Origin: an uncultured Pelagibacteraceae bacterium
GTDB lineage: Bacteria > Pseudomonadota > Alphaproteobacteria > Pelagibacterales > Pelagibacteraceae
Direction: 5' to 3'
Length of the DNA: 64,000 bases
NCBI GenBank assembly: GCA_902626575.1
Contig: CACOFY010000001.1
Span: 62,001 to 126,000, forward strand
Positions 43,742 through 54,257 of the stretch are shown in pieces. The position numbers were made by a program, and so were the translations under genes. Position 1 is the stretch's first letter. Each line of letters starts with the position of its first letter. Under the pieces are notes generated by a model. That model worked only from the letters and a program-made list of their open reading frames with translations. It searched no databases and was not told where the DNA came from.

Positions 43742-45516
43742 TAATAGACTCTTTCTTGTGGAGGAAAATACTGAACCTCATTTGTCAATGTTGATTTGTG
43801 AACCGGTCTGTAATCAATCTTTGTCTCTTTCCCATCACACCATGACAGTGTGTGTTGCATAAAGTTTCTATCGTCTCTTTTAGGAAAATCTTCTCTAGCA
43901 TGAGCTCCTCTACTTTCTTTCCTATGATAGGCTGAGTCCATAGTAGTGATTGCTTGTCTAATTAAATTGTCAAATTCTAAAGTTTCAACTAAGTCTGTAT
44001 TAAATATCAGAGATTTGTCTTTAACTGCAATTGCATCCATCCCGTCAAAAGGTTTTCTTATTTCTTGCACTCCTTCTTTTAGAGTTTTTTCCGTTCTGAA
44101 AACTGCACATTTTGACTGCATAGTTTTTTGCATCGCTATTCTTAAATCTGCAGTATTATGATCTCCACTACCGTTTCTTAATTTATCAAATCGATCAAGA
44201 CATTTATCTGTTTCAGATTTTGAAATTTCCTCATGTGGCATGCCAGGTTTAATAAGTTCTGCAGCCCGTTTTGCAGCAGCTCGACCAAAAACAACTAAGT
44301 CTATCAAAGAGTTTGAACCTAATCTATTTGCCCCATGAACTGAAACGCATGCTGCTTCTCCGATTGCCATTAACCCAGGAACAGTTTTTTCAGAGCCGTT
44401 AAGTGTAAGAACCTCAGCTTTGTAATTTGTAGGTATACCTCCCATATTGTAGTGTACAGTAGGTACAACTGGTATTGGCTCTTTAGTTACATCTACGTTT
44501 GCAAATAATCTTGAAGACTCTGAAATGCCAGGTAGTCTTTCCTCAATTACCTTGGGATCTAAGTGATTAAGATGCAAATGAACATGATCTTTTTCTTTTC
44601 CAACTCCTCGTCCTTCGTTAATTTCTACTGCAATCGATCTACTTACAACATCTCTCGATGCAAGATCTTTTGCTTTAGGAGCGTATCTTTCCATGAATCT
44701 CTCTCCTTTAGAATTTAAAAGATATCCTCCCTCACCTCTCACACCTTCCGATATCAAAGTTCCATGTCCATAAATTCCGGTTGGGTGGAATTGCACAAAT
44801 TCCATATCCTGTAATGGCAATCCTGCTCTAAGCACCATTGCATTTCCATCTCCAGTACAAGTGTGTGCAGACGTTGCAGAATAATAAACTTTTCCGTATC
44901 CGCCTGTTGCTATTATAGTAATATGAGATCTAAACCTATGAATAGTTCCGTCATTTAAATTCCACGCAATCAAACCCTTGCAAGCTCCATCTTTCATAAG
45001 TAAATCTAGAGCAAAGTATTCAATGAAAAATTCAGTATTATGCTTTAAAGCCTGTCCGTACAAAGTATGAAGAATAGCATGACCAGTTCTGTCAGCTGCA
45101 GCGCAAGTTCTTTGGACTGTCTCATTTCCATAGTTTTTTGTCATTCCACCAAATGGTCTTTGATAAATTTTTCCGTCTTCGGTTCTACTGAAAGGTACTC
45201 CATATTTTTCTAACTCAAGAACTGCTCTTGGTGCTTCTTTGCATAAATACTCTATTGAGTCCTGGTCTCCTAACCAATCTGATCCTTTAACAGTATCATA
45301 CATGTGCCAACGCCAGTCATCCTCTCCCATATTTCCAAGTGCTGCAGATATTCCACCTTGAGCAGCAGATGTATGACTTCGGGTAGGGAATACTTTTGAT
45401 ATACAAGCTGTTTTCAAACCAGCTTCGCTCAGACCTACGGCTGCTCTTAACCCAGAGCCACCTGCCCCCAAAACGACAACGTCATATTCATGATCTATTA
45501 TTTTATACGAGCTCAT
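43741..45516 (-). CDS. sdhA: Succinate dehydrogenase flavoprotein subunit
   Basis: [14 protein letters not shown] is the FAD motif, [16 protein letters not shown] carries the covalent FAD histidine region, and the C-terminal [11 protein letters not shown] is typical. At 591 aa it is standard. It starts by an ATGA overlap with sdhD. Confidence 0.98.
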   Translation of the reverse strand: MSSYKIIDHEYDVVVLGAGGSGLRAAVGLSEAGLKTACISKVFPTRSHTSAAQGGISAALGNMGEDDWRWHMYDTVKGSDWLGDQDSIEYLCKEAPRAVLELEKYGVPFSRTEDGKIYQRPFGGMTKNYGNETVQRTCAAADRTGHAILHTLYGQALKHNTEFFIEYFALDLLMKDGACKGLIAWNLNDGTIHRFRSHITIIATGGYGKVYYSATSAHTCTGDGNAMVLRAGLPLQDMEFVQFHPTGIYGHGTLISEGVRGEGGYLLNSKGERFMERYAPKAKDLASRDVVSRSIAVEINEGRGVGKEKDHVHLHLNHLDPKVIEERLPGISESSRLFANVDVTKEPIPVVPTVHYNMGGIPTNYKAEVLTLNGSEKTVPGLMAIGEAACVSVHGANRLGSNSLIDLVVFGRAAAKRAAELIKPGMPHEEISKSETDKCLDRFDKLRNGSGDHNTADLRIAMQKTMQSKCAVFRTEKTLKEGVQEIRKPFDGMDAIAVKDKSLIFNTDLVETLEFDNLIRQAITTMDSAYHRKESRGAHAREDFPKRDDRNFMQHTLSWCDGKETKIDYRPVHKSTLTNEVQYFPPQERVY

Positions 45517-45842
45517 AATCCAAATTTTAATAATATTATTATTGTAATTAAAGGAAATATTATAGCAAAGAAATATAATAATTTGTTTGCGACACTTTTT
45601 ATTTTTTCATTATGAATATAATCCTCAAAAATCTCACTTATTGTAAGAGCTGTATGAAAAAAAGCCATTATTAGTAATAAAGAGAGTATAAATTTTATTA
45701 TTTGGTCGCTGAAAAAACTGATTACCTGATTATAGTTCTGATCATATAAAGACACAAAGTTGATAATAAACCATATCATTAAAGGTATTAAAATAATTGT
45801 GCTTACTTTTAAAAATATCCATTTTTTCGTGGCATTTATCAT
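45513..45842 (-). CDS. sdhD: Succinate dehydrogenase membrane anchor subunit
   Basis: A 109-aa protein with three membrane helices. The motif [19 protein letters not shown] (about 62-80) provides the haem/quinone-site histidine and the conserved acidic residues of SdhD. It overlaps sdhA by 4 nt and sdhC by 1 nt. Confidence 0.88.
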   Translation of the reverse strand: MINATKKWIFLKVSTIILIPLMIWFIINFVSLYDQNYNQVISFFSDQIIKFILSLLLIMAFFHTALTISEIFEDYIHNEKIKSVANKLLYFFAIIFPLITIIILLKFGL

Positions 45843-46231
45843 TAGATTATTCCTCTACCAATAAAGTAAATTAAAACTGTACTTATAAATGATCCAAAAA
45901 TTACACAAATACCTGTGACGTTCGAAATTTTTAAATCAAAACCATAACCTAAATCCCAAAATAGGTGTCTTATTTCACTTAAAATCTGAAAAGAAAATGA
46001 CCAAACAATACTAATTACAAAAAACTTTCCAAAAATTGAATTAAAAAAAGCTGCAAATAAATTGTAATGTTGTTCAAATAAAAAGACAAAAGATATCCAA
46101 ATACATAAAAAAATAAAAAATAGATAGTTAATTACACCAGATATTCTATGCGAAATCGATACCAAAGATGAAACGTGCCAATTATAAATTTGTATGTGTG
46201 GAGATAGAGGGTTATTATTTTTCATTTTCAT
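45842..46231 (-). CDS. sdhC: Succinate dehydrogenase cytochrome b556 subunit
   Basis: A 129-aa protein starting NNNPLSPHIQIYNWHVSSLVSISHRISGV, the standard SdhC N-terminus with SxxHRxSG, then a second-helix region with EIRHLFWDLGYG holding the haem-ligand His. It has three membrane helices. The start at 46231 overlaps the asd stop as ATGA. Confidence 0.93.
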   Translation of the reverse strand: MKMKNNNPLSPHIQIYNWHVSSLVSISHRISGVINYLFFIFLCIWISFVFLFEQHYNLFAAFFNSIFGKFFVISIVWSFSFQILSEIRHLFWDLGYGFDLKISNVTGICVIFGSFISTVLIYFIGRGII

Positions 46232-47220
46232 TTATTATAGACGGTTTCTGCAATTTCAACAGCATTTAGTGCAGCACCTCTCAATAGATTGTCCGAAACA
46301 ATCCAAAGGTTTATAGAATTTTTATTTGAGTTATCTTGTCTTATTCTTGAAATAAATGTTTCATTTTTACCTGCACTATCAATCGGTGTCGCATACAGAT
46401 TATTTATAGGATCATCAATTATTTTACACCCTGGAGCTTTTGCTAAAACTTTTCTTATCTCTGAGAGTGAGACAGTTTTATTGAATTCAATATTTAAAGA
46501 CTCTGAGTGTGAGACCATCACTGGAATTCTTACACATGTTGCTGTTAATTCTATTTTGCGATCTAGTATTTTCTTTGTTTCATTTATCATTTTAATCTCT
46601 TCTTTCGTGTAACCATCATCTAGAAAATCATCTATATGTGGTATGGCATTGAAAGCGATTTGTTTTGTAAAATTTTTTGATGAAACTTTTTTTTCTGCTA
46701 AAATATCTTTTGTTTGTTCAATTAACTCATCCATCGATGCTTTTCCTGCTCCCGATACCGATTGATAAGTAGAAACTACTACTCTTTTAATATCAAATAG
46801 ATCATGTAAAGGTTTAAGTACAATTACCATTTGAGCTGTTGAACAATTAGGATTTGCTATAATATTTTTTTTTAAATTAGATATATGATGTTTGTTTACC
46901 TGTGGCACAATTAATGGCACATCTGGATCCATTCTAAAATAACTAGAATTGTCTACAACGACAGAAGATTTGGCAGCTTTAACCGCGTAGGCTTCTGAAA
47001 TTTTTTTACCCGCTGAAAAAAAAGTAATATCAACTTTGGAAAAGTCAAAATCTTCTAAATTTTGAACTTTTATTTTTTTCCCATTAAACAATAACTCTTT
47101 ACCTGCACTTTTTTGCGAGGCTAATAAACATAAATCCTCTACTAAAAGTTTTTTCTGTTCTAAGACTTCAATTATCTTACGTCCAACATTTCCGGTTGCA
47201 CCAACAATAGCAATTTTCAT
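46228..47220 (-). CDS. asd: Aspartate-semialdehyde dehydrogenase
   Basis: Reduces aspartyl phosphate to the semialdehyde for lysine, threonine and methionine synthesis. GATGNVGRKI is the NADP motif at 7-16, the catalytic cysteine lies in NPNCSTAQM (about 127-135), and the active-site His is in RIPVMVSHSESLN. At 330 aa it is complete. Its position between dmdA and sdhC looks like genome packing rather than a pathway link. Confidence 0.96.
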   Translation of the reverse strand: MKIAIVGATGNVGRKIIEVLEQKKLLVEDLCLLASQKSAGKELLFNGKKIKVQNLEDFDFSKVDITFFSAGKKISEAYAVKAAKSSVVVDNSSYFRMDPDVPLIVPQVNKHHISNLKKNIIANPNCSTAQMVIVLKPLHDLFDIKRVVVSTYQSVSGAGKASMDELIEQTKDILAEKKVSSKNFTKQIAFNAIPHIDDFLDDGYTKEEIKMINETKKILDRKIELTATCVRIPVMVSHSESLNIEFNKTVSLSEIRKVLAKAPGCKIIDDPINNLYATPIDSAGKNETFISRIRQDNSNKNSINLWIVSDNLLRGAALNAVEIAETVYNK

Positions 47221-47240
47221 GACTTATTTAATACTTTATA

Positions 47241-48350
47241 TTAGATGAAGGGTAAATCACAAACTGTTCCGTTCACAGATTTACCATTAATATTTATTTT
47301 AATTTTAGTTCCTGTATCCCAATTAGGTTTTTTTAACATTGCAATTCCAATAACTTTATTAAAGTGAGGTGAATAAACTCCTGATCTTAATTCGCCTATA
47401 TGATTTTCATTATTATCATAAATTTCTATTGTTTCAGTAATACTGATGCTATCAGACTCAATTTTCACACCCATCAGTTTTTTTTTTATACCATTTTTAT
47501 TATATTGAATTAATTTATCTTTTCCTAAAAAATTAATATCACTATTAACATTTACATATTTATCTAATCCACATTCATAAGGGTTGTCTTCATTATCTAT
47601 ATCGTTACCGTATGAAAGTAGTCCACTCTCTATTCTCTCAATTAAATTTGGACAGCCTGGTTTTACATTAAATTCTTTACCCTCATCAAAAAGTTTATCA
47701 TATAATTGTAAACCTGACTTTGTATGCTCAACGTAAATTTCATATCCACCTTGCTTGGACCAACCTGATCTTGCTATTAAATGTTTATCTCCTGCAAATT
47801 CAAAATAGTCAAAGCCAAAGAATTTCATTTCAGTGATTTTCTTCCCAAAAATTTTCTCCATCAATTTAAATGATTTCGGTCCTTGGACAGCTAAAATATT
47901 TACATTTGGTTCAGTTATTTTTACATTAAGTTTGTTACCAATTGCTAAACCTTTGGCAAATAAAATCACATCCGAGTCTGCAATTGATATCCACCATTTA
48001 TCCTCTTTTAATTTTAAAATCACCGGATCATTAATCATTCCGCCATTATCATCTATAATCGGACAATAGTAACATCTGCCAATTTTGGACTTAGATAAGT
48101 CTCTACAAGTCATAAGCTGAACTAATTTATAGGAGTCTGGTCCACTTATTTCTACTTGTCTTTCCGCTGCAACATCCCAAATTTGCACATGCTCTTTTAA
48201 ATGATGGTATAAGTCTTCAAGTGATCCAAACGCAGCTGGTAAAAGCATATGGTTATAAATTGTATAAGCCGTGACACCTTGAGATTCAATTCTTGATGAA
48301 TAAGGAGTGCTTCTTAATCTTCTTGATTTAGCAATATTAAATTTTTTCAT
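47241..48350 (-). CDS. dmdA: Dimethylsulfoniopropionate demethylase
   Basis: Glycine-cleavage-T-family enzyme that moves a methyl group from DMSP to tetrahydrofolate, giving methylmercaptopropionate. At 369 aa it has the usual length of SAR11 DmdA; the N-terminal [20 protein letters not shown] and [10 protein letters not shown]-type (here [12 protein letters not shown]) segments match what I recall of that enzyme. It is distinguished from GcvT by this N-terminus and by the adjacent acyl-CoA ligase and dehydrogenase genes. It shares a 4-nt overlap with the upstream hydrolase gene. Confidence 0.88.
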   Translation of the reverse strand: MKKFNIAKSRRLRSTPYSSRIESQGVTAYTIYNHMLLPAAFGSLEDLYHHLKEHVQIWDVAAERQVEISGPDSYKLVQLMTCRDLSKSKIGRCYYCPIIDDNGGMINDPVILKLKEDKWWISIADSDVILFAKGLAIGNKLNVKITEPNVNILAVQGPKSFKLMEKIFGKKITEMKFFGFDYFEFAGDKHLIARSGWSKQGGYEIYVEHTKSGLQLYDKLFDEGKEFNVKPGCPNLIERIESGLLSYGNDIDNEDNPYECGLDKYVNVNSDINFLGKDKLIQYNKNGIKKKLMGVKIESDSISITETIEIYDNNENHIGELRSGVYSPHFNKVIGIAMLKKPNWDTGTKIKININGKSVNGTVCDLPFI

Positions 48351-49132
48351 TTTTTTAGTTTTAAAATAAATTCTTTTACAATTTTTCTCATTTCAAAAGC
48401 TTTTTCAAAAATTATCATGTGACCACAGTCGTTAATCACTTTAGTTTCTGAATTTTTAATTAATTCAGACATTTTATTACCAACTTTAAGTGGGACCATT
48501 TTATCGAGATCTCCAAATATACATAACGTTGGACAATTAATTTTTTCTAAAGACTCTTTTCCAGACTTGTAGTTATTACAAGCGTTTAAGTCTACAGATA
48601 AAATTTCTATAATTTCTCTAGATGAGTTAATTATCTTTTTTACAGGGTTTCCACCAATAAATGCCTTGGATCCTTCATAACCCCACTTCATCATCAATAA
48701 TATCGCCTTATCATCTCCAGCCTCTGCAAGATCTATCAAATCTTGATTTACAGGCATTTTATATGATCCAGCAACTAATACTAATCCATCAATAAATTCT
48801 GGATATTTAGATGCAAAATCTATTCCAACCAAACAACCTTGAGAATGACCAACGATGATAATTTTTTGAATTTTGAGTGTTTCCATGAAGCTTTTTACCC
48901 AAGACGACATATCCTCAATAGATTTAAGAGATGGACCTTCAGAGCTTCCATGTCCTGGTAAATCAATTGATAAAACATTATAACCTTGGGATGCATAAAA
49001 TTGTTCATGCAGAGACCAAACAATATGTGTTAACCCACTCCCATGCATCAACATAACAGATGGCTTATCTTTATCAAAATCGAAGCCACCTGTAGAAATA
49101 AATACGTTTTTGCCGTTAACGTCTAGGTTCAG
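48347..49132 (-). CDS. Alpha/beta hydrolase of the DMSP cluster, probable CTG start
   Basis: A 261-aa alpha/beta hydrolase: oxyanion region LMHGSGLTH, nucleophile elbow GHSQGCL, acid in FGDLDKMVP and catalytic His in [10 protein letters not shown]. The first ATG (49054) would remove the N-terminal strands. The frame stays open upstream and encodes a plausible N-terminus, [17 protein letters not shown]. The best start is CTG at 49132-49130, preceded by AAGGAG at 5 nt and overlapping the upstream stop as CTGA, exactly like the ATGA overlaps elsewhere here. The substrate is unknown; its place between ligase and demethylase suggests a thioester or related DMSP intermediate. Confidence 0.75.
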   Translation of the reverse strand: MNLDVNGKNVFISTGGFDFDKDKPSVMLMHGSGLTHIVWSLHEQFYASQGYNVLSIDLPGHGSSEGPSLKSIEDMSSWVKSFMETLKIQKIIIVGHSQGCLVGIDFASKYPEFIDGLVLVAGSYKMPVNQDLIDLAEAGDDKAILLMMKWGYEGSKAFIGGNPVKKIINSSREIIEILSVDLNACNNYKSGKESLEKINCPTLCIFGDLDKMVPLKVGNKMSELIKNSETKVINDCGHMIIFEKAFEMRKIVKEFILKLKK

Positions 49133-50757
49133 TTTAGCTCCTTGGCTAATTTCCTTAATTCAAATTTTTGGATTTTTCCTGTTGAGGTTTTAGGTAATTC
49201 ACAAAATTCAATTTTTTTTGGTACTTTAAAACCTGCTAATGTTTCTTTACAATAAGATATTAATTCTTTCTCGGTTACTTCTTTATCTTTCACTTTTTCT
49301 ATAAAAGCACATGGTACTTCTCCCCATTTTTCATCTGGTTTAGCAACAACAGCTGCAATTGAAACACTCGGATGTTTTGCTAAAGTATTTTCTATTTCAA
49401 TTGATGAAATATTCTCTCCACCAGAAATTATAATATCTTTTGATCTATCTTTAATCTTAATATAACCATCTGGATTTGTTACGGCTAGATCTCCAGAGTG
49501 AAACCATCCATGCGACATAGCCTTATCAGTAGCTTCTTTGTCCTTAAAATATCCCTTCATAACAATATTTCCTCTGATCATGATTTCACCTATTGTCTTT
49601 CCATCTTTGGGTACTGGTTTCATTGTTTCAGGATCCATTACCATTGTGTCTTCAGTATTAGGATATCTTACACCTTGTCTTGCTTTAATTTCATTTTTTT
49701 TGTCTTCATCATAAGAATTCCACTCTTCGTTCCATGCGCACTGCAAAATATGTCCATATGTCTCTGTAAGTCCATAAACATGCATTACCTCAAACCCAAG
49801 AGCTTCCATTTTTTTAAAGATAATACTTGGAGGTGGTGCCCCTGCGGTTAAAACGTAAACTTTATGATTTAATTTTTTTCTTTCACTTTCAGATGCACCT
49901 GTGATCATATTCAAAACAATTGGCGCTCCTCCGAAATGAGTAATTTTATGCTTTTCAATTAATTCAAAGATCTTTTTTATATCTATTGCTCTTAAGCAAA
50001 TTGTTTTCCCATTAAGCATTGGAACAGTCCAAGGATACCCCCAACCATTGCAATGAAACATTGGGACTATTGTTAAAAAATTTAATCTATTCGGCATGTT
50101 CCATGCAACTGCACTGCCAGTTGACATTAAATAAGAACCTCTGTGATGATATACAACGCCTTTGGGATTACCTGTTGTGCCAGATGTATAGCTTAATGAT
50201 ATAGCTTGCCACTCATCTTTAGGTCTTTTCCAAACGTAATTCTCATCACCAGTTTTTAAAAATTCTTCGTATTCTTTTTCACCAATTTTTTTTAACAACG
50301 ATTGATCTGCATAGTCATCTTGAACATCAATTATTATTGGCTTTATTTTAGTTTGTGTAAGGGCTTTATCAATTACAGAGTGTAGTTGTCTATCGACGAT
50401 AAGTACTTTTGCCTCACTGTGATCAATTATATATGCCACAGTTTTAGCATCTAATCTTGTATTAATTGTATTTAATATTGCACCCGTCATTGGGACAGAA
50501 TAATGGGCTTCAAAAATTTCAGGGGTATTGAACGCCATAACTGAAACTGTATCTCCCTCACCAATTCCAATTTTTTCAAGAGCACTTGCAAATTTAATGC
50601 ACCTTTTATAAATTTCTCTCCAGGTAAATTTTTTATCCTCATAAACAAGAGCCTCATAGTTAGGGTATATATCTTTTGCTCTTTCTAGGAAACTAAGTGG
50701 TGTTAATGGTACAAAGTTAGCTTTGTTTTTATCTAAGTTTTGCTCGTATTTATTCAT
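49129..50757 (-). CDS. dmdB: Acyl-CoA synthetase, probable methylmercaptopropionate-CoA ligase (DmdB-like)
   Basis: Adenylate-forming enzyme of the ANL family, 542 aa. The P-loop-like LSYTSGTTGNPKGVVYHHRG (about 188-207), YGLTETYGH and the hinge GWFHSGDLAV followed by DRSKDIIISGGENISS are present, with the catalytic lysine in KTSTGKIQKF near the end. The symbol rests on its neighbours dmdA and a DmdC-like dehydrogenase; medium-chain fatty-acid ligases look alike. Confidence 0.78.
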   Translation of the reverse strand: MNKYEQNLDKNKANFVPLTPLSFLERAKDIYPNYEALVYEDKKFTWREIYKRCIKFASALEKIGIGEGDTVSVMAFNTPEIFEAHYSVPMTGAILNTINTRLDAKTVAYIIDHSEAKVLIVDRQLHSVIDKALTQTKIKPIIIDVQDDYADQSLLKKIGEKEYEEFLKTGDENYVWKRPKDEWQAISLSYTSGTTGNPKGVVYHHRGSYLMSTGSAVAWNMPNRLNFLTIVPMFHCNGWGYPWTVPMLNGKTICLRAIDIKKIFELIEKHKITHFGGAPIVLNMITGASESERKKLNHKVYVLTAGAPPPSIIFKKMEALGFEVMHVYGLTETYGHILQCAWNEEWNSYDEDKKNEIKARQGVRYPNTEDTMVMDPETMKPVPKDGKTIGEIMIRGNIVMKGYFKDKEATDKAMSHGWFHSGDLAVTNPDGYIKIKDRSKDIIISGGENISSIEIENTLAKHPSVSIAAVVAKPDEKWGEVPCAFIEKVKDKEVTEKELISYCKETLAGFKVPKKIEFCELPKTSTGKIQKFELRKLAKELN

Positions 50758-52523
50758 TAATTAAATTTGTGGCTCATTATATAATCACTTCCACTAACAG
50801 CAGTTATATAATGGCTTTCGATTCTTGGTAAAACTCTTTCAAAATAATACTTGGCAGTATTAATTTTGTCCTCATAAAATTGTTTGTTAGTTTCATAGTT
50901 TTTATAACTAACCTCTAAAACCTTTATCCAAGAATGAGCAACGGCAACATAACCTAACACTTTGAGGTAATCATTACATGCAGCACTAACATCGTTCTTA
51001 GATTTTTGCATTTTATCTTTAATCCAATCAGTAAATTTTATTAAAGTTTTCAAACTGTTTTCTAATTTTTCGTTAAAATTTTTCAATTCTTGATTTTTGC
51101 TAGATGAGTCTTTTTTTAAACTCTCAATATATCTATTTATAATGTCACTTTCTTTATTTACTAATTTTCTAAAAACTAAATCAATAGCCTGGACTGAGTT
51201 AGTGCCCTCATATATTGGGGTAATTCTGTTGTCTCTGTAAAGCTGTTCTATTCCTTGGTCTTTTGTATATCCATAACCTCCGAATATTTGCATAGCATCA
51301 CTTGTTATTTCCATCCCAAGGTCTGTAAACATCGATTTAACTACGGGCGTCATTAATGATACTAGCTCCGATGCCTCCCTTCTTATTTTTTCGTCAGAAT
51401 GATAAAGGCTTACCTCTGTTTGTTGTGATAACCAAAAGCATAGTGCTCTTTCACCTTCAATTATAGATTTCATGTTTAACAATGATTTTCTGATATCTGC
51501 ATGTTCAATTATTAAATCTGCTCCTCCATTTTGATTTTTTCCATTGTGAGCTTTACCTTGTTTACGTTCTTTTGCATAGTTAACTGAATTTTGATAAGCA
51601 ATTTCTGAGATGCCTAACCCTTGAATTCCTACAACAATCCTTTCAAGATTCATCATCGTAAACATAGAATTTAAACCTTTATTTTTCGGTCCAATCATAT
51701 ATCCAACTGCGTCATCAAAATTTAAAACACAAGTTGCTGAGCCTTTTATTCCCATTTTACTCTCAATAGATCCAGTTGATACACCGTTTCGTGGACCAAT
51801 TGATCCATCATCCTTAACAATAAATTTTGGAACCAAAAATAAGCTTATACCCTTAGTTCCACTTGGGGAGTCAGATACTCTGGCAATAACTAAGTGGATA
51901 ATATTTTCTGTTAAATCATGATCTCCCGAAGTAATAAATATTTTTTGTCCGCTTAACTTAAAGCTTCCATCTTGTTGTTCGACAGCTTTTGTTTTGAGCA
52001 AACCTAGATCTGTTCCACATACAGGTTCTGTAAGACACATTGTGCCACTCCATTTACCCTCAACCATTTTTGGTAAATATTTATTTTTAATTTCATCAGT
52101 AGCATGATGGTTAATACAATTGTAAGCGCCTATACTTAATTCTGAGTAAAGTTTGAAAGATAAACATGCTGAAGATAACATTTCATCAAAAAATGCACTA
52201 ACAGTTTTTGGCATTCCTTGACCTCCAAATTTTGGATCACATGATAAAGAAGTCCATCCATCCTCTATATACTTCTTGTATGCTTCTTTATATCCTGGAG
52301 GAGTTCTAACAATACCATTTTCTAATACAGTTGGATTTTCATCTCCAGACTTTGCTAGTGGTAGTATGATGTTTTGATTTATTTTAGCTGCCTCTTCTAA
52401 AATATTTTTTACTAAATCTGGCGTGACATCCTTATACTTTTCTATCTCATTATAATTTTTATTGTTTCTTAAGTTCTCATAAAGAAACATCATATCTTCA
52501 ACGGGAGCTGTATAAATTGTCAT
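50757..52523 (-). CDS. dmdC: Acyl-CoA dehydrogenase, probable methylmercaptopropionyl-CoA dehydrogenase (DmdC-like)
   Basis: A 588-aa member of the long acyl-CoA dehydrogenase subgroup, with the N-terminal TAPVEDMMFLYENL segment shared with DmdC proteins, the flavin segment CLTEPVCGTDLG and QIFGGYGYTKDQGIEQLYRD holding the base region, and a C-terminal helical extension. The ATG at 52523 is preferred to 52565, which would lie inside leuB. It abuts the ligase gene (shared base). Assignment as DmdC rests on length class and context. Confidence 0.78.
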   Translation of the reverse strand: MTIYTAPVEDMMFLYENLRNNKNYNEIEKYKDVTPDLVKNILEEAAKINQNIILPLAKSGDENPTVLENGIVRTPPGYKEAYKKYIEDGWTSLSCDPKFGGQGMPKTVSAFFDEMLSSACLSFKLYSELSIGAYNCINHHATDEIKNKYLPKMVEGKWSGTMCLTEPVCGTDLGLLKTKAVEQQDGSFKLSGQKIFITSGDHDLTENIIHLVIARVSDSPSGTKGISLFLVPKFIVKDDGSIGPRNGVSTGSIESKMGIKGSATCVLNFDDAVGYMIGPKNKGLNSMFTMMNLERIVVGIQGLGISEIAYQNSVNYAKERKQGKAHNGKNQNGGADLIIEHADIRKSLLNMKSIIEGERALCFWLSQQTEVSLYHSDEKIRREASELVSLMTPVVKSMFTDLGMEITSDAMQIFGGYGYTKDQGIEQLYRDNRITPIYEGTNSVQAIDLVFRKLVNKESDIINRYIESLKKDSSSKNQELKNFNEKLENSLKTLIKFTDWIKDKMQKSKNDVSAACNDYLKVLGYVAVAHSWIKVLEVSYKNYETNKQFYEDKINTAKYYFERVLPRIESHYITAVSGSDYIMSHKFN

Positions 52524-52549
52524 AATTTTTATAAAATAATTGAAATTAA

Positions 52550-53659
52550 CTAATTTTGCAAACAAGCAATAATCGCATCTCCAACATCTTTTGTTGATAC
52601 TTCCTTATTACCTTTTGAACATATATCCTTGGTTCTAAGCCCATCATCAAGGATTTTTTGTACTGCAGCGTCTAGCTCCTTTGACTCTTTATCCAAATTT
52701 AAAGAATATTTTAACGCCATTGAAAAACTTAATATTGTTGCAATTGGGTTAGCGATACCTTTTCCAGCAATATCAGGTGCTGAACCGTGTACTGGCTCGT
52801 ACATTGATCTCATGTTTCCATTTTTATCCTTTGCTCCTAAAGATGCTGAAGGTAGTAACCCAAGTGAACCTGTTAACATCGCAGCCTCATCTGACAATAT
52901 ATCTCCAAATAAATTATCTGTCACAATAACATCAAATTGTTTTGGATTTCTTAAGAGTTGCATAGCACAGTTGTCTGCTAACATATGTTCTAATTCTACT
53001 TCTTTAAATTCTTTATCATGAATAGCTTGAACTTCCTCTCTCCAAAGCTGACCTGCTTCCATTACATTTGATTTTTCACATGATGTAACTTTATTATTTC
53101 TTTTTTTTGCAAGATCGAAGGCTACTCTAGAAACTCTTTCAATTTCGCTAGTTGTATAAGTGTGAGTATTAATTCCTTTTCTTTCACCGTTATCTATTGG
53201 CTTAATTCCTCTAGGCTCACCAAAATATATTCCCCCGGTAAGTTCTCTTACTATCATTATATCAAGTCCTGAAACTATTTCAGGTTTTAAACTTGAGGCT
53301 TCAACTAACTGCTTGAAACAAATTGCCGGTCTTAAATTTGCAAAAAGTTTAAGTTCTTTCCTTAATTTTAATAATGCTCTTTCTGGTTTTTTGGAAAAAT
53401 CCAAATTATCCCACTTTGGACCTCCCACAGCTCCTAAAATTACAGCTTCACTTTCTAATGCTTTATAAAAAACTTCATCAGTAATAGGTGTTCCATGTTT
53501 ATCATATGCAGCACCACCCACTAAGTCTTCATCAATTTCAAAATCTAAAGATCTATTTTTATTTAACCAATTAATTATTTTTTTAACTTCTGCAATTACT
53601 TCTGGTCCAATACCATCACCTGGTAAAAGTAAAATTTTTCTTTTCTTAACCTTAATCAT
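52550..53659 (-). CDS. leuB: 3-isopropylmalate dehydrogenase
   Basis: NAD-dependent oxidative decarboxylase of leucine synthesis. [11 protein letters not shown] at the N-terminus, the [15 protein letters not shown] active-site loop, the [10 protein letters not shown]-type segment and the [19 protein letters not shown] metal/NAD region are all seen. At 369 aa it is full length. It overlaps leuD by 8 nt. No leuA is present in this window. Confidence 0.97.
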   Translation of the reverse strand: MIKVKKRKILLLPGDGIGPEVIAEVKKIINWLNKNRSLDFEIDEDLVGGAAYDKHGTPITDEVFYKALESEAVILGAVGGPKWDNLDFSKKPERALLKLRKELKLFANLRPAICFKQLVEASSLKPEIVSGLDIMIVRELTGGIYFGEPRGIKPIDNGERKGINTHTYTTSEIERVSRVAFDLAKKRNNKVTSCEKSNVMEAGQLWREEVQAIHDKEFKEVELEHMLADNCAMQLLRNPKQFDVIVTDNLFGDILSDEAAMLTGSLGLLPSASLGAKDKNGNMRSMYEPVHGSAPDIAGKGIANPIATILSFSMALKYSLNLDKESKELDAAVQKILDDGLRTKDICSKGNKEVSTKDVGDAIIACLQN

Positions 53660-54257
53660 TAAAGATCCATGGTTTTGAAGACTCTAGTTTTTTTTCAAAT
53701 TCATTTATATTTGAAGATTTCTCTAGAGATAAAGCAATGTCATCAAGTCCTTCTAATAAGCATTTTTTTTTGAAAGGCTCAATTTGAAAACTGATCTCAT
53801 TGTTTCCAAAGATAATTTTTTCATCATTTAAATTTATCTCTATTTCTTCTTGTCTTTTTGAGTACTCTGATAATTCTTTTATTTTTTCCTCATTTAAAAT
53901 TATTGGTAATATGCCGTTTTTAAAACAATTGTTATAAAAGATATCAGCATAACTTGAACTTATCACGCATGTAATTCCAAAGTCTAGAAGAGCCCATGGT
54001 GCGTGCTCTCTTGATGAACCACAACCAAAATTATTACCCGCAATTAATATTTTTGAATCATCAAATGGTTTCTTATTTAAAATAAAATCTTTAATAATAT
54101 TTCCATCATTATCATATCTCATTTCATGAAAAAGGTTTTTTCCCAATCCTGTTCTTTTTATTGTTTTTAGGAATTGTTTTGGGATGATCATATCAGTATC
54201 GATATTGACAATTGGTAAATATGCAGGAATACTTTTAAGGGATATAAATTTTTTCAT
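53652..54257 (-). CDS. leuD: 3-isopropylmalate dehydratase small subunit
   Basis: A 201-aa swivel-domain subunit. [15 protein letters not shown] near residue 18 and [17 protein letters not shown] (about 73-89) are diagnostic. It shares one base with leuC upstream and overlaps leuB downstream, in the order leuC-leuD-leuB. Confidence 0.97.
   Translation of the reverse strand: MKKFISLKSIPAYLPIVNIDTDMIIPKQFLKTIKRTGLGKNLFHEMRYDNDGNIIKDFILNKKPFDDSKILIAGNNFGCGSSREHAPWALLDFGITCVISSSYADIFYNNCFKNGILPIILNEEKIKELSEYSKRQEEIEINLNDEKIIFGNNEISFQIEPFKKKCLLEGLDDIALSLEKSSNINEFEKKLESSKPWIFND

Noticed and set aside
52524-52565. Extended N-terminus of the DmdC-like dehydrogenase
   Set aside because: It would run into the leuB 3' end; MTIYTAPVEDM at 52523 fits the family start.
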